A stretch of DNA of 64,000 nucleotides from Hyphomonas atlantica corrig. (GCF_000682715.1 NZ_AWFH01000004.1:1-64000), one strand, 5' to 3'; shown: positions 41,717 through 53,023, counted from the first letter of the stretch. Notes: generated by a model not told the origin, from the sequence alone. Program-made: numbers and translations.

Positions 41717-42985
41717 TCAGCGAGAACTGAACAGTTTTCCTTTTTCCGTGATCAGAACAACGATGAGCGATCCAACGCCGAGCGCCACAAAGCCGAGCAT
41801 CAAGGGCAGGGTGGTTCCATTGTAATAGCTGCCGATCACCATGCCGAGCAGGCTGGAGACAGTCGTCGTCGCAAACCCGTAGGCTGCGGACGCCGTACCC
41901 GCGATCTTGCCAAGCGGCTCCATCGCCAGCGCTGAAAAGTTCGCACCCATCATGCCAAAACAGGCAAAGGTCAGCGTGAACATCGGGAAGAACCAGTAAA
42001 GGCTTTCACCAAACAGCCAGGTCCTCAACGCGAGCGCCGACGACATCAGGATGAACACAACCATCGCCCCGTGACTGAGCCGGCGCATACCTACACGCTC
42101 CACGAAACGGGAGTTGAAGAAGTTCGCGCCCGCCAGTGCGGCAGCGATGCCGGCGAACCAGAACGCAAACGTCTCTTCCTGTCCGAATACACCGCGGAAG
42201 ACCTGCTCGGAGGAACCGATGAAGGAAAAGAGCGCACCAAATATGATGCCGGACGCACACATATAGCCGAAGGTGACGCGGCTGCGTCCGACTTCCAAAT
42301 AGTTTCCAAAGGCCGACGCCAGATTGAGCGGCTTGCGCGAATCTTCGGGGAGGGTTTCTGGCAGGCGAAACCAGGTCCAGACCAGAAGCGCCAGACCAAA
42401 CAGGGCCAGCACACCGAAGATCCATTGCCAAGGCGCGATGAACAAGACGACCTGCCCCATCGCTGGCGCGATCATTGGAACGATCATGAAGATGGTCATG
42501 ACGAGAGACATGAATCCCGCCATACGACGGCCGGCATAAAGGTCCCGCACAACCGAGACCGCAACCAGGCGGGCGCCAGAGGCAAAAACGCCTTGAAGGA
42601 AACGCGCCGCCAACAGGGCGTGAAAATCTCGCAGTGCTGCGCACAGAACCGCCGTTAGCGCGTATCCGATCAGGCCAATGGACAATGGCATCCGCCGCCC
42701 AAACCGGTCAGAAATCGGTCCCCAGAAAAGCTGTGGGGCGCCAAAGCCGAGAATGTAGGCGAATATGATCAATTGCTGCCGGTTGGCATCTTCTGGCGAA
42801 GCGCCTGTCAGCCCGGTGGCACTGGCGATTTCCCCAAGTGCAGGCAGCATGATGTCGATGGCCAGAGCATTCAGTGCCATCAAGGCGGCAACCATGACCA
42901 CCATCTCGGTTCGGCTTGGCACCGAGCGACCGTGTGCGCCTTGTTTTATGAGAGGTTGTTGCGGGGGTTGTTCTGAATCTGGCAT
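41717..42985 (-). CDS. Bcr/CflA-type MFS multidrug efflux transporter
   Basis: 422 residues with twelve hydrophobic segments. Typical Bcr motifs: ALNALAIDIMLPALGEI in helix 1, LGFGAPQLFWGPISDRFGRR (motif A) and GASGARLVAVSVVRDL-like RFLQGVFASGARLVAVSVVRDLYAG. It would export drugs or metabolites by proton antiport. Convergent with the RimK fusion gene with an eight-base gap. Confidence 0.9.
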   Translation of the reverse strand: MPDSEQPPQQPLIKQGAHGRSVPSRTEMVVMVAALMALNALAIDIMLPALGEIASATGLTGASPEDANRQQLIIFAYILGFGAPQLFWGPISDRFGRRMPLSIGLIGYALTAVLCAALRDFHALLAARFLQGVFASGARLVAVSVVRDLYAGRRMAGFMSLVMTIFMIVPMIAPAMGQVVLFIAPWQWIFGVLALFGLALLVWTWFRLPETLPEDSRKPLNLASAFGNYLEVGRSRVTFGYMCASGIIFGALFSFIGSSEQVFRGVFGQEETFAFWFAGIAAALAGANFFNSRFVERVGMRRLSHGAMVVFILMSSALALRTWLFGESLYWFFPMFTLTFACFGMMGANFSALAMEPLGKIAGTASAAYGFATTTVSSLLGMVIGSYYNGTTLPLMLGFVALGVGSLIVVLITEKGKLFSSR

Positions 42986-43066
42986 GTCCGGAAAGTCCCC
43001 GCGTTTCGTCTAGCCGGTCCATTTGGGGCGCGTTGGGACCAAAGGCCAGTGGCGAAGACATAAAAA

Positions 43067-43088
43067 AGCCCCGCCAGAAGGCGGGGCT
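43067..43088 (-). terminator. Rho-independent terminator of lipoprotein gene
   Basis: On the minus strand, AGCCCCGCC and GGCGGGGCT (43080-43088 and 43067-43075) pair perfectly with a four-base loop, followed by TTTTTTA (43061-43066). It is just past the stop at 43113 and also before the MFS gene. Confidence 0.85.
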
Positions 43089-43112
43089 GCAATGCGGTTT
43101 CGCAATCAAGGG

Positions 43113-43688
43113 TCAGTTTGGTTGAGGCCGAACTATGTTCATGCCCAGATTGTAGGTTACCTGCTCAGCATCGAAATACGCCGCATCGTCAGGCTTCTTG
43201 CCCTTACCCATCAGGATTTCGGCAGATGCCACGTACTTGGTACGCTCACGATATTCAGATGGGCCGCCCCAATAAGGGTCGAGCGGTCCAAAACGCGCGT
43301 GCCGCGACCGCAGGAACGGATCGTGATAATAGCGGGCATAGGGGCCGAAATAGGCGTAATTCAGGTGAAAATGACTGTAATAAGGAGAATATGCTCCCCC
43401 AACAGGAACCAGTCGGCTGTTCGAGTCTGTTTCACGGCGCACAACCCGGAAATGATCATACCCATTCAGACGAGTCAGCTCTGCAGCGCGATAGAGCAGA
43501 TAGGTCTCTACCGTCTTTCGGTCAGTCAGCGAATTACCGGAGAACTCGACCTGAAAGCGATTGTCTTCAATCTTCACTTCTGAGTAGCCGCTATTGCCGT
43601 CAATGGCAGCCTGATAGGGCGTAGCGGTGGCGCAGGCACCTAGTAAGGCCAGCGCGGCCAATGCGCCTGAAAGCTTTAATGTAGGCAT
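43113..43688 (-). CDS. CC0125/CC1285-family lipoprotein
   Basis: 191 residues from ATG 43688 (GGAGGG upstream). Lipobox LLGAC at Cys19. Middle region YQAAIDGNSGYSEVKIEDNRFQVEFSGNS, then AELTRLNGYDHFRVVRRETDS, matches a lipoprotein family described from Caulobacter crescentus; function unknown. Residues 95-135 are rich in Tyr, His and Pro (GGAYSPYYSHFHLNYAYFG). Confidence 0.85.
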   Translation of the reverse strand: MPTLKLSGALAALALLGACATATPYQAAIDGNSGYSEVKIEDNRFQVEFSGNSLTDRKTVETYLLYRAAELTRLNGYDHFRVVRRETDSNSRLVPVGGAYSPYYSHFHLNYAYFGPYARYYHDPFLRSRHARFGPLDPYWGGPSEYRERTKYVASAEILMGKGKKPDDAAYFDAEQVTYNLGMNIVRPQPN

Positions 43689-43797
43689 GGGGCGAACCCT
43701 CCTCAGTGTTGATCCCGCCATTTTATGGAGGAAGCTGGCTGAACACTAGTTGAATTGGCTTCACGTTTCAGCGAGCAGATTGTTCCTGAAACAGAAA

Positions 43798-43819
43798 AGG
43801 GCGACCCGGAGGCCGCCCT
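43798..43819 (-). terminator. Terminator of the aldehyde dehydrogenase gene
   Basis: AGGGCGACC (43798-43806) pairs with GGCCGCCCT (43811-43819), one mismatch, with a CGGA loop; on the minus strand it is followed by TTTTC. Confidence 0.7.
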
Positions 43820-43844
43820 GTACTCATTTGTCTGAAACGCCAGA

Positions 43845-45275
43845 TTACGCGGCCTTGTAGCCCATCACGGCTTTCACTTCGAGGAACTCCTCGAAACCGT
43901 ACTCGCCCCATTCGCGGCCATTGCCAGACTGGCCATAGCCACCAAATGGCGCCGTGAAGTCCGGGCGGGCTCCATTGACCTGGATCTGGCCAGCGCGGAT
44001 GCGGTTGGCCACCTTGCGGGCCTCTTCTTCTGCGCCCTGCACATAGCCAGCAAGACCATAAACCGTATCGTTCGCCATCTGGACCGCATCGTCGACGTCC
44101 TCATACGGGATCATGACCAGCACCGGCCCGAAAATTTCTTCCCGAGCAATTGTCATGTCATTCGTGACGTTTGCAAACACGGTCGGACGCGCAAAATAGC
44201 CCTTGTTGAAGCCTTCCGGACGTCCCGGACCACCAGCAACCAGGGTTGCGCCCTCTTCAATACCCTTCTGGATCAGGTCCTGAACCTTCTGGTACTGATT
44301 TCCGTTGGAAATTGGTCCGATCGCGCCCGGCGTCGCCTCTGCAGGCATCATCACCTTCACAGATTCAGCAGCGGCTTTTGCAATAGCGATCGCCTGCTCC
44401 TGCTGGTCCTTCTGGACGAACATGCGCGACGGAGCGTTACAGGACTGACCAGAGTTGGTCATCATCTGCATCACGCCACCGCCGACGGCCTTTTCGAGAT
44501 CCGCTGAAGGCAGGATGATATTCGGGCTTTTGCCACCCAGCTCCTGGGCGACGCGTTTCACCGTCGGTGCAGCGGCCTGGGCGACCAGAACACCAGCACG
44601 GGTCGAGCCGGTGAAGCTCATCATGTCAACATCCGGGTGTGCCGAGAGAGAGGAACCAACGCCCGGACCATCACCGTTCACGAGGTTGAACACGCCCTTC
44701 GGCACACCGGCCTCATGCATGATCTCAGTGAGGATCATGGCATCCAGGGGAGCAATCTCGGATGGCTTCAGAACCATCGTGCAGCCTGCTGCAATGGCAG
44801 GCGCCACTTTGCAGGCAATCTGATTGAGCGGCCAGTTCCATGGCGTGATGAACCCGCAGACGCCAATCGGCTCCTTGCGGAGCAATGTCGTGCCTTTCAA
44901 TTCTTCGAATTGATATTCGCGAAGGATCGCAGCGGTGGTGCCGAAATGGCCCATACCAGCTGGCACTTGCGCAGCGTTGGCCAGCCACATCGGCGCGCCC
45001 ATCTCATTTGAGATCGCCTCAGCCATTTCAGGCATACGCGCCTTGATGCCTGCAGCAATCTTTTCCAGCAACTCAGCGCGATACTCCACGCTCGTTTGCG
45101 AAAATGATGGAAAGGCAGCCTTCGCAGCAGCAACGGCCTTGTCGACATCTGCTTTCGAGCCGATCGAGATGACGGCAAAACTCTCTTCAGTTGCCGGATT
45201 TTCGATTTCCATTGTCCGTGGCTCTACGGGATCTACCCATGCGCCGTCGATATAGAACTGCTTGTATTCTTTCAT
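43845..45275 (-). CDS. Aldehyde dehydrogenase family protein
   Basis: 476 residues from ATG 45275 (GGGAGG upstream). Landmarks: WNWPLNQIACKVAPAIAAGCTMVLKPSE, SFTGSTRAGVLVAQ, the general base Glu in QELGGKSPN, the catalytic Cys in NSGQSCNAPSRM, and EEIFGPVLVMIPYEDVDDA. It oxidises an aldehyde to the acid with NAD(P). It could serve the PQQ-alcohol dehydrogenase products, but substrate choice cannot be read here. Confidence 0.92.
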   Translation of the reverse strand: MKEYKQFYIDGAWVDPVEPRTMEIENPATEESFAVISIGSKADVDKAVAAAKAAFPSFSQTSVEYRAELLEKIAAGIKARMPEMAEAISNEMGAPMWLANAAQVPAGMGHFGTTAAILREYQFEELKGTTLLRKEPIGVCGFITPWNWPLNQIACKVAPAIAAGCTMVLKPSEIAPLDAMILTEIMHEAGVPKGVFNLVNGDGPGVGSSLSAHPDVDMMSFTGSTRAGVLVAQAAAPTVKRVAQELGGKSPNIILPSADLEKAVGGGVMQMMTNSGQSCNAPSRMFVQKDQQEQAIAIAKAAAESVKVMMPAEATPGAIGPISNGNQYQKVQDLIQKGIEEGATLVAGGPGRPEGFNKGYFARPTVFANVTNDMTIAREEIFGPVLVMIPYEDVDDAVQMANDTVYGLAGYVQGAEEEARKVANRIRAGQIQVNGARPDFTAPFGGYGQSGNGREWGEYGFEEFLEVKAVMGYKAA

Positions 45276-45375
45276 GCTGTTCGGGCCTCCCTGTGGTCCA
45301 TTTGCTGACACGACTATAGGTGCGCCACCCGCCACGGGCGAGTCCTGACGCAGCGTAATTTCAATGGCCGCGAAA

Positions 45376-47652
45376 TCAGCTGCCGTGTACGTGATCTACG
45401 TCGAAAGCTGCAATCGTGGCGAGGTTCACAATGTCGCCCACGGTCGCACCGAGGGAGGCGATCTGAACCGGCTTTTCCAAACCAAGCAGCATCGGGCCGA
45501 TCACCGTTGCACGACTCATGGACTCCAGAAGCTTGGTCGAGATTGAAGCTGCATGAATCGCAGGCATCACCAGCACGTTCGCCGGGCCAGTCAGGCGGGA
45601 GAACGGATAGAGCAGCTTGTGGCTCGGATTGAGTGCAACGTCGGCGCTCATATCGCCCTCGTACTCAAAATCGATGCCGCCCATACTGTCGAGAATTGCC
45701 ACCGCTTCGCGCACTTTTTCCCCACGCTCACCCATCGGATTTCCGAACGTAGAGTAGGAGAGGAAGGCAACGCGCGGAGAGAATCCGAGCGAACGAACCG
45801 CGCGCGCAGATTCCATTGCGATGTTGGCGAGGTCTTCGCCCTGCGGCAGTTCGGTAACGCTCGTGTCCGCAATAAAGACGGTGCGTCCCCGGTTAATCAC
45901 CATGGACATGCCGATTACAGCTTGGCCCGGGATCGGGTCCAGGACGAGCAGCGAGTCATTCAACGCGACGTCGTAGTTCCGGGTCACCCCGGTCACCATG
46001 CCGTCAGCATCGCCATTCTTCAGCATGCAGCAACCGAACACGTTCCGGTCCTGATTGACGAGACGCTGGGCGTCGCGCTTCAGGTAGCCGTCACGCTGGA
46101 GGCGCGCATACAGCATGTCCGTATAGAGCGGATTGTTGTCGGATACGCGCGCATTGATGATTTCCAGCGACCCCTTGGCGACACCCATCTGTTCCATGGC
46201 GCGCTCGACCTGAGCTTCGCGGCCGATGAGGATCGGATGGCCAAGCCCCTGGTTCTTGAAGCTGAAAGCGGCACGTACAACGGCAGGCTCTTCGCCCTCT
46301 GCGAACACGATCCGTCGCTGCAGCTCCTTGCAGCGCGCCTGAACGCCTTGAATGAACGAAGCCGATGGGTCAGCCCGGCGAGCCAACGAGTGGCGGTAGG
46401 CTTCCATGTCTTCAATAGGTTTACGCGCAACGCCGGTATCCATTGCGGCCTGGGCCACGAATGGCGGGATAAAGCTGATCAGACGCGGGTCAAACGGGGT
46501 TGGAATAATATATTCACGCCCGAAGCTTGGGCGGGCACCGTGGTACGCAGCTGCCACTTCATCCGGCACGTCTTCACGCGCCAGCTCGGCCAGCGCCTGC
46601 GCAGCCGCGACTTTCATTTCCTCATTGATACCACGAGCCCGCACATCAAGCGCGCCGCGGAAAATATATGGGAAGCCGAGAACGTTGTTGACCTGGTTTG
46701 GATAGTCTGACCGTCCGGTCGCAATAATCGCATCATCACGAACCGACTTGATGTCTTCCGGCGTAATCTCCGGATCCGGATTAGCCATTGCAAAAATGAT
46801 CGGGTCCTCTGCCATGGACTTCACCATCTCTGTTGAGACAGCGCCCTTCACCGACAGCCCTAGAAAGACATCGGCGCCATCCATGGCTTCCGCAAGCGTG
46901 CGCTTGGTTGTCTTCACCGCGAAGGCAGACTTGAACTGATCCATCTTCTCGGAGCGCCCCTCATAGACCACACCAGTGGAGTCGCACATCAGGATATTCT
47001 CGGCTTTCACGCCGAGGTGCCGGATAAGTCCTGCACAGGAAAGGCCGGCAGCCCCTGCCCCGGACACAGCAACTTTCAGGTCTTCCAGTTTGCGGCCCGT
47101 AATGTGGCACGCATTGATCAGGCCAGCCGCCGCGATGATCGCGGTGCCGTGCTGGTCATCATGGAAGACTGGAATGTCCAATTCTTCACGCAGACGACTC
47201 TCAATGATGAAGCAATCCGGCGAGGAAATGTCTTCCAGATTGATCCCGCCCCAAGTCGCGCCGATATTGCGAACTGTTGTGATGAACTCCTCGACGTCCG
47301 TCGTGCTGACTTCCACATCGAAGCTGTCAATGTCAGCGAACCGTTTGAACAGGACGGATTTGCCTTCCATCACCGGTTTGGATGCCATTGGCCCCAGATT
47401 CCCGAGACCAAGAATAGCGGTACCGTTGGAGATAACAGCCACCATGTTGCCCTTGGCCGTGTAATCGTAGGCGCGATCCTCATCCTCAGCGATGGCGAGA
47501 ACAGGAACGGCAACGCCGGGACTGTAGGCCAGCGACAGATCGCGCTGAGTGCCCATTGGCTTGGTCGGCACCATCGAAATCTTGCCAGCATGTGGCTGCG
47601 AGTGGAAATCGAGGGCTTCCTGATCTGTGAAGCTCGGCCGTTTTGTGGTCAT
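45376..47652 (-). CDS. maeB: NADP-dependent malic enzyme with phosphotransacetylase-like domain
   Basis: 758 residues from ATG 47652. The N-terminal ~420 residues are the malic domain (LSLAYSPGVAVPVLAIAED, DIDSFDVEVST, HDDQHGTAIIAAAGLINA) with NAD(P) site VSGAGAAGLSCAGL. The C-terminal ~330 residues are a phosphotransacetylase-like domain (FAEGEEPAVVRAA ... RLTGPANVLVMPAIHAAS) that is normally catalytically inactive and regulatory. It makes pyruvate from malate and NADPH, complementing the ethylmalonyl-CoA pathway. Confidence 0.95.
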   Translation of the reverse strand: MTTKRPSFTDQEALDFHSQPHAGKISMVPTKPMGTQRDLSLAYSPGVAVPVLAIAEDEDRAYDYTAKGNMVAVISNGTAILGLGNLGPMASKPVMEGKSVLFKRFADIDSFDVEVSTTDVEEFITTVRNIGATWGGINLEDISSPDCFIIESRLREELDIPVFHDDQHGTAIIAAAGLINACHITGRKLEDLKVAVSGAGAAGLSCAGLIRHLGVKAENILMCDSTGVVYEGRSEKMDQFKSAFAVKTTKRTLAEAMDGADVFLGLSVKGAVSTEMVKSMAEDPIIFAMANPDPEITPEDIKSVRDDAIIATGRSDYPNQVNNVLGFPYIFRGALDVRARGINEEMKVAAAQALAELAREDVPDEVAAAYHGARPSFGREYIIPTPFDPRLISFIPPFVAQAAMDTGVARKPIEDMEAYRHSLARRADPSASFIQGVQARCKELQRRIVFAEGEEPAVVRAAFSFKNQGLGHPILIGREAQVERAMEQMGVAKGSLEIINARVSDNNPLYTDMLYARLQRDGYLKRDAQRLVNQDRNVFGCCMLKNGDADGMVTGVTRNYDVALNDSLLVLDPIPGQAVIGMSMVINRGRTVFIADTSVTELPQGEDLANIAMESARAVRSLGFSPRVAFLSYSTFGNPMGERGEKVREAVAILDSMGGIDFEYEGDMSADVALNPSHKLLYPFSRLTGPANVLVMPAIHAASISTKLLESMSRATVIGPMLLGLEKPVQIASLGATVGDIVNLATIAAFDVDHVHGS

Positions 47653-47824
47653 CGCGCGGAAAATCCGTTGTTGCAAAAAGTTTCAGATGAGGCCGCAAAC
47701 TAGGCCGGTGCGATTGGCATGCCAACAGCAAAACCGGCCAATCAGTGCGATATGATCACTTTGTCGCGCGCAAGCTGGTGCGAGGCTTTGCGAATCTCTG
47801 GCACTGGCGCTAGCGTCCCGCTCC

Positions 47825-50524
47825 ATGGCTGATACCGCTACACCCTCGAAACCTGCGTCCGCGCCGAGCCCGTTCATGGCGCAATACCTGTCGATCAAGG
47901 CACGGCACGCCGATGCCCTGCTCTTCTTTCGTATGGGTGATTTCTACGAGCTCTTCTTCGAGGACGCTATTGAAGCCGCGAAGGTGCTAGACATCACGCT
48001 AACCTCTCGGGGGGAGTATGATGGCAAGCCCATTCCGATGGCGGGCGTACCCTACCATGCCGCCGAGGGATATCTCGCACGACTGATCAAGGCCGGATGC
48101 CGGGTTGCGGTATGTGAGCAGACAGAAACTCCGGCGGAAGCCAAGAAACGCGGTTCGAAGGCGATCGTTAATCGCGACATCGTCCGCATCGTAACGCCAG
48201 GAACGCTGACCGAAGACGCGCTGCTGCCGGCACGACAGGATCAGGCGCTTGCCGCCATCGCGCTCGGGACCGGTGGCACCGAAGCTGCGATTGCGGTGTG
48301 CGATGTTTCAACCGGACGATTTGATGTCACGGCGCTTGCTGCCGATGCGTTGGCCGACTCCCTCATGGCCTACCCCCTCTCGGAATTGTTGGTGTCCGAC
48401 GGCGATCTCGACAAGACTGCCGTCGCCAACACGGTCGCGCTCTCAAGCGCTCCGGTCACATTCCGCCCGGCCCGTAGCGCCAATCACAAAGCTGGCGAAA
48501 ACCTGCTGAAGGAGACCTTCAACATTGCCGCGCTGGAGGCGCTCGGTGATTTCAATCGCGCAGAGCTCGCAGCGATTGGATTGTTGCTGGATTATGTGAA
48601 GCTGACCCAGGCAGGCAGCGAGATCCGCCTGGACCCACCGGTTCGAGCTCGATCGGAAGGCCATCTCGCCATTGATCCGGCAACACGAACAAGCCTCGAG
48701 ATCGACCGGTCCATGCGCGGAGATCGCAATGGCTCTCTGCTCGGCACGATTGATCGGACTGTCACAGCGCCCGGCGCGCGCCTTCTGGCCGCCAGGCTGG
48801 CGCGTCCGTCCGTCGACCGGGAAGAGATTGAGGCACGCCTTGATGCCGTGTCCTGGTTTGCCGACGACCGCGATACGGTTGAGACGGTCAGATCGAGCCT
48901 CAAAGCAGCGCCAGACCTTGAACGGGCACGAACCCGCCTCCGCCTCGGGCGAGGTGGACCGCGGGATCTTGTCGCCATTGGTCGCGCATTGGTTGCCGCC
49001 CACGAAGCTGCAAGCCGCCTCACGGCTCTGGGAACCGTTTTGCCGTCCAGGATTTCTGACGCAACCCAAGCGCTGAACCTCAACAAGGATGCCTCGCTTG
49101 CCGAGCTCTCCCGCGATCTCGAAACAGCGTTGTCCGAAAACCCACCTACCTTGGCCCGTGACGGCGGATTCATCGCCCAAGGTTGGGACGCTGCGCTGGA
49201 CGAGGCGCGCGGCCTTCGTGATGACAGCCGCCAGATCATTGCTGCGCTCCAGGCCCGATATGCGGACGACACCGGCATTTCCGCGTTGAAGATCAAATTC
49301 AACAATGTGCTCGGCTATTTTGTTGATGTGCCTGCCCGGCATGGGGACGCTCTCATGAAGCCCCCCTTGTCAGAGACCTTCATCCATCGCCAGACACTGG
49401 CTAGCAATGTTCGCTTTTCAACGCAGGAATTGTCTGAACTCGCCGGGAAAATATCGCGCGCAGAAGACGAAGCCAAAGGACGCGAACTTGCAATCTTTGA
49501 CCAGTTCTGCAGCCGCATTGATGAGCTGAACCCTTCTCTGTCCCGGTCGGCCTCTGCCATTGCTGAACTGGATGTCGCCGCCGCTTCCGCGGAATGGGCA
49601 TTCGAAGCGGATGCGGTTCGCCCGGCCCTGACCGATGACACCACATTCAAGGCGACCGGCTTGCGCCATCCGGTCGTCGAAGCCGCGCTGAAGAAAGATG
49701 GGCAAGGCTTCACTGCAAATGATCTGAACCTGAGCGGCGACGATACGGGTACGCACCTACTTCTCGTCACCGGTCCAAACATGGCAGGTAAGTCGACCTA
49801 TTTGCGGCAGGGTGCACTGGCGGTGATATTGGCCCAGTCCGGTTTATTCGTGCCCGCACGATCCATCACCCTCGGCCTCTGTGACCGCATCTTCTCTCGC
49901 GTCGGCGCGTCGGACGACCTGGCCCGAGGCAGATCAACCTTCATGGTTGAAATGGTGGAAACTGCCGCAATCCTCAACCAGGCAACCGAGCGCAGCTTCG
50001 TCATCATGGACGAAGTCGGTCGCGGCACTTCAACATGGGATGGCCTTGCCATCGCCTGGGCAGCGGTCGAACATTTGCACTCAGTCAATAAATCGCGGGC
50101 CTTGTTTGCCACGCATTATCATGAACTGACAAAGCTCGTCGAAGATCTGCCCGGCGCAGCAAACGCGTCGCTGCGCGCGAAAGAGTGGAAAGATGACCTT
50201 GTCTTCCTGCACGAAGTACAATCTGGCCCGGCGGACAAATCCTATGGTGTTCAAGTTGCCAAACTGGCGGGACTTCCGAAGAAGGCCGTCAGACGCGCCG
50301 GGCAAATACTGAAACAGCTGGAAGCGGAACCCAGTGCACCCGAAAGCCTGCCCCTGTTCGCAGCTGCGTCTTTTACACCGGACACGGAAGACAATGCTGT
50401 CCCCGAAGAGATCGTCCCCCCATCAGAGGCAGATAAAGCTTTGCAACAAATAGATCCGGACTCGCTCACACCCCGCGAAGCGCTTGATCTAATATATCGA
50501 CTGAAGGCGTTGGCCTCAGACTAA
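47825..50524 (+). CDS. mutS: DNA mismatch repair protein MutS
   Basis: 899 residues, the standard size. The mismatch-sensing Phe-x-Glu is in [16 protein letters not shown], and the Walker A motif is [45 protein letters not shown] is Walker B with the signature segment. It recognises mispairs after replication and recruits MutL. The last four bases overlap the end of the opposite-strand monooxygenase gene. Confidence 0.98.
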   Translation: MADTATPSKPASAPSPFMAQYLSIKARHADALLFFRMGDFYELFFEDAIEAAKVLDITLTSRGEYDGKPIPMAGVPYHAAEGYLARLIKAGCRVAVCEQTETPAEAKKRGSKAIVNRDIVRIVTPGTLTEDALLPARQDQALAAIALGTGGTEAAIAVCDVSTGRFDVTALAADALADSLMAYPLSELLVSDGDLDKTAVANTVALSSAPVTFRPARSANHKAGENLLKETFNIAALEALGDFNRAELAAIGLLLDYVKLTQAGSEIRLDPPVRARSEGHLAIDPATRTSLEIDRSMRGDRNGSLLGTIDRTVTAPGARLLAARLARPSVDREEIEARLDAVSWFADDRDTVETVRSSLKAAPDLERARTRLRLGRGGPRDLVAIGRALVAAHEAASRLTALGTVLPSRISDATQALNLNKDASLAELSRDLETALSENPPTLARDGGFIAQGWDAALDEARGLRDDSRQIIAALQARYADDTGISALKIKFNNVLGYFVDVPARHGDALMKPPLSETFIHRQTLASNVRFSTQELSELAGKISRAEDEAKGRELAIFDQFCSRIDELNPSLSRSASAIAELDVAAASAEWAFEADAVRPALTDDTTFKATGLRHPVVEAALKKDGQGFTANDLNLSGDDTGTHLLLVTGPNMAGKSTYLRQGALAVILAQSGLFVPARSITLGLCDRIFSRVGASDDLARGRSTFMVEMVETAAILNQATERSFVIMDEVGRGTSTWDGLAIAWAAVEHLHSVNKSRALFATHYHELTKLVEDLPGAANASLRAKEWKDDLVFLHEVQSGPADKSYGVQVAKLAGLPKKAVRRAGQILKQLEAEPSAPESLPLFAAASFTPDTEDNAVPEEIVPPSEADKALQQIDPDSLTPREALDLIYRLKALASD

Positions 50525-51723
50525 GCTCCCGGCCGAAGCCCCAGCCGTTTGAGCGGAGACCCGAGACCGCCACTTACCATGGCCGCCAGAATTTTCGGAG
50601 CGGGAGATATACGACTGACTGGAGCCGCCAGCCAATCCCTGAGCCAGGCGAGACTTCCGGAATCGGATTGATAGGCCGGCGTGAACAACCAACTCATGGC
50701 CTGAAACAATCGAACATGCATTTTTCGCATGCGGGCATAGTACATCAATTGTCGGTCGAGCTCGTCTGACTCTCCCAACGCGCGCGCCAACGCATACGCA
50801 TCCAGCAACGCCATATTGGCTCCCTGCCCCAATTGCGGACTGGCAGCATGCCAACTATCGCCAATGTGAACGACACGCTGGTCAACAACCGGCCTGTGCG
50901 TGCGATGTTCATATCGGGCAAATGTCAACTGATCGTGGTTTTCCAGCGGCTCCAGCAACGCGGAGGTCTCCGGCCAGAGATCAATGGCCTCACCCTTCCA
51001 GTCTGATAATGGCGCCTGTTTCCACTGCATGTATGCATCATTGCGGATAGACCAGAAATAGGTAAGGCATTCCTGCGCAGAGTCGCTTGAACGGCCAGAT
51101 GGCATGACGCCTGACATTTGGCGCGCCTGTCTGTACCGCTGGACCAGCGCGTCCAACTCGAAGCCAGCATTCTCTTGCCACGGAAGAGTTGCCCACAATG
51201 CTCCATATGGAAGTGCATGGCGAGCCCGCAGGGATAACGGCGACCGAACGCCAAGTGCATCCACCACAATGTCAAAAGGGCCAAGTGTGGTCCCCGCCCC
51301 TGTCGTCAACAGGCCTTGTCCGGCGCTTGCGGAAATGATCCGCGTCGAAGGCACAATTTCTGCGCCTGCGTACACAGCGGCTTGGTATACGAGATCAAAC
51401 AGTGCGCCCCGCTGTATCGCAACCCCGCAAAGTCCCGGTCGCAAAGCCCCATACTGAACATCCAGCACCGTCCGTCCATTGTCCACGGATTGTCCATGCA
51501 GGCGACGAATGGTTGAACCAAGCTCCGACGCAGCTTCGCGCAGTCCCAGCTCGCCCAATATGGTGAGACCGGTTTCCTGCAGGATCAGTCCAGCCCCGAC
51601 AGGTCTCGGTGCGTCGAACTGGTCGAATACGGAAACCTTGTGGCCGTCGCTGGCAAGAAACGCCGCTGCTGCAAGTCCGCCAATGCCCGCACCGGCAATC
51701 GCAATCTTGCAGGCCTCAGACAT
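50521..51723 (-). CDS. FAD-dependent monooxygenase
   Basis: 400 residues from ATG 51723, one base after the stop of the TAXI gene. Dinucleotide-binding fold [28 protein letters not shown], the mid-chain [13 protein letters not shown] (DG-like motif) and [30 protein letters not shown] (GD motif) identify a p-hydroxybenzoate-hydroxylase-type enzyme. It hydroxylates an unknown, probably aromatic, compound using O2 and NAD(P)H. Confidence 0.88.
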   Translation of the reverse strand: MSEACKIAIAGAGIGGLAAAAFLASDGHKVSVFDQFDAPRPVGAGLILQETGLTILGELGLREAASELGSTIRRLHGQSVDNGRTVLDVQYGALRPGLCGVAIQRGALFDLVYQAAVYAGAEIVPSTRIISASAGQGLLTTGAGTTLGPFDIVVDALGVRSPLSLRARHALPYGALWATLPWQENAGFELDALVQRYRQARQMSGVMPSGRSSDSAQECLTYFWSIRNDAYMQWKQAPLSDWKGEAIDLWPETSALLEPLENHDQLTFARYEHRTHRPVVDQRVVHIGDSWHAASPQLGQGANMALLDAYALARALGESDELDRQLMYYARMRKMHVRLFQAMSWLFTPAYQSDSGSLAWLRDWLAAPVSRISPAPKILAAMVSGGLGSPLKRLGLRPGA

Positions 51724-51724
51724 G

Positions 51725-53023
51725 TCAGCCGGCAACCCTTACCGGGTTATGATTGCAAACGAGCTGCTTCACGAACTCAACATGGCTTCGCAAGCGATAA
51801 AGGTCATCCGTGTAGGACAAGGGAACCTCCACCGCGCCGATCTCGGCTTGTAATGCCTCCAGTTCTTCAAGCACCTGATCTCGCTGATCATCGCGATCTG
51901 CAGCCCGGCCCCGCTCTTCAAGCGTGCGTAAGTCTTCATACCAGACATAGATCTTCCGGCGCACGCGCCAGCGATAGATAGGTGGCGCCACCCGAACGAG
52001 CGGAAACAGAAGCGTCAGAAGCGGAATTGCCAGAACCCAGGCGCGCTCCAGAAAGTTGGCCACATCAAAAGAGAAATAGCGCCGAAGAAAGGAGGGACCA
52101 TTCTGGTAGTATCGGCGCGCCTGATCCGTTATCGGCAAATCAATCAGATCAGGGTCCGGGTAGTGTCCAGCAGGCGCGAGAAGCGTGCCTTCGGAATGGA
52201 TTGATGTAGCCGCGTCGATGAGCAGTGCCTCAATCGCCGGGTGCAAATCCTTGCGGACGACCAGTTGAGCCACCGGAGCGACAAGGGGCACATCTGCTGC
52301 CGGAATGTCCTCTCCAATGTCCACCACACCGCGCAACAGGATGATATCGGACAAAGCCTCGTGACGCCGAGCCAGCGCAGGCGCGCGCTCGAATGGTAGT
52401 AGGCGCACATCCTCATTGACCAGAAGCCGATCAATATAGGAGGACTCCACAGAAGCCGCGAACGCAGCGGCATCGACCTCACCTGCCAGAAGCGCGTCCG
52501 CCGCTGTCGTGCCGGATAGCGTCAATCGCGTCGTGTCGATCCATTCCCCGCCATAATCTGCCTGCAGGTCCAGCGCCAGAATACGCGTGCCTGAGCCATC
52601 TCCCCCAATAGCGATGCGGGCTGCGCGCAAGTCTCCCAGGCTTTCCGCGGGAAAATCACTGCGAACGAAAACCCAGAACGGCTCCGGAAACAGCCCACCA
52701 ATCGACCGCAATTCTTCGCGGTCGCGATCCGTCGCAAGACCGCCTTGCACCAGTCCGACATCGGCTTCGGAATCGTCGAGCAGACGCAGATTGTCGATCG
52801 AACCTTGAGTCTCAACAAGTTCGACCTCGACCCCCTCTTCCGCAAGCAAGCGCTGATACCGCTCTGCAAATGCATGATAGGCGCCGCCCGGGCTACCGGC
52901 AGCGAATCGAATATTCTTTGGAGGGGCCGGGTCCATAAGCACAAGGGCCAGCAACACCCCGGCAAGGGCGACGACCACCAATGGCCAATAGACTTTCAGG
53001 AAATCCCGCAATCCCGACATCAA
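51725..53023 (-). CDS. TAXI-family TRAP-type substrate-binding protein with membrane anchors
   Basis: 432 residues. N-terminal membrane helix (WPLVVVALAGVLLALVLM), then the TAXI domain (IRFAAGSPGGAYHAFAERY, GLVQGGLATD, FPAESLGDLRAARIAIGGDGSGTR), a second helix (VLAIPLLTLLFPLV) and a cytoplasmic coiled coil (LEELEALQAEIGAV). TAXI proteins bind small carboxylates for TRAP transporters, but no TRAP permease is nearby and this anchored form may be a sensor. It is the first gene of a two-gene operon with the monooxygenase. Confidence 0.88.
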   Translation of the reverse strand: MMSGLRDFLKVYWPLVVVALAGVLLALVLMDPAPPKNIRFAAGSPGGAYHAFAERYQRLLAEEGVEVELVETQGSIDNLRLLDDSEADVGLVQGGLATDRDREELRSIGGLFPEPFWVFVRSDFPAESLGDLRAARIAIGGDGSGTRILALDLQADYGGEWIDTTRLTLSGTTAADALLAGEVDAAAFAASVESSYIDRLLVNEDVRLLPFERAPALARRHEALSDIILLRGVVDIGEDIPAADVPLVAPVAQLVVRKDLHPAIEALLIDAATSIHSEGTLLAPAGHYPDPDLIDLPITDQARRYYQNGPSFLRRYFSFDVANFLERAWVLAIPLLTLLFPLVRVAPPIYRWRVRRKIYVWYEDLRTLEERGRAADRDDQRDQVLEELEALQAEIGAVEVPLSYTDDLYRLRSHVEFVKQLVCNHNPVRVAG

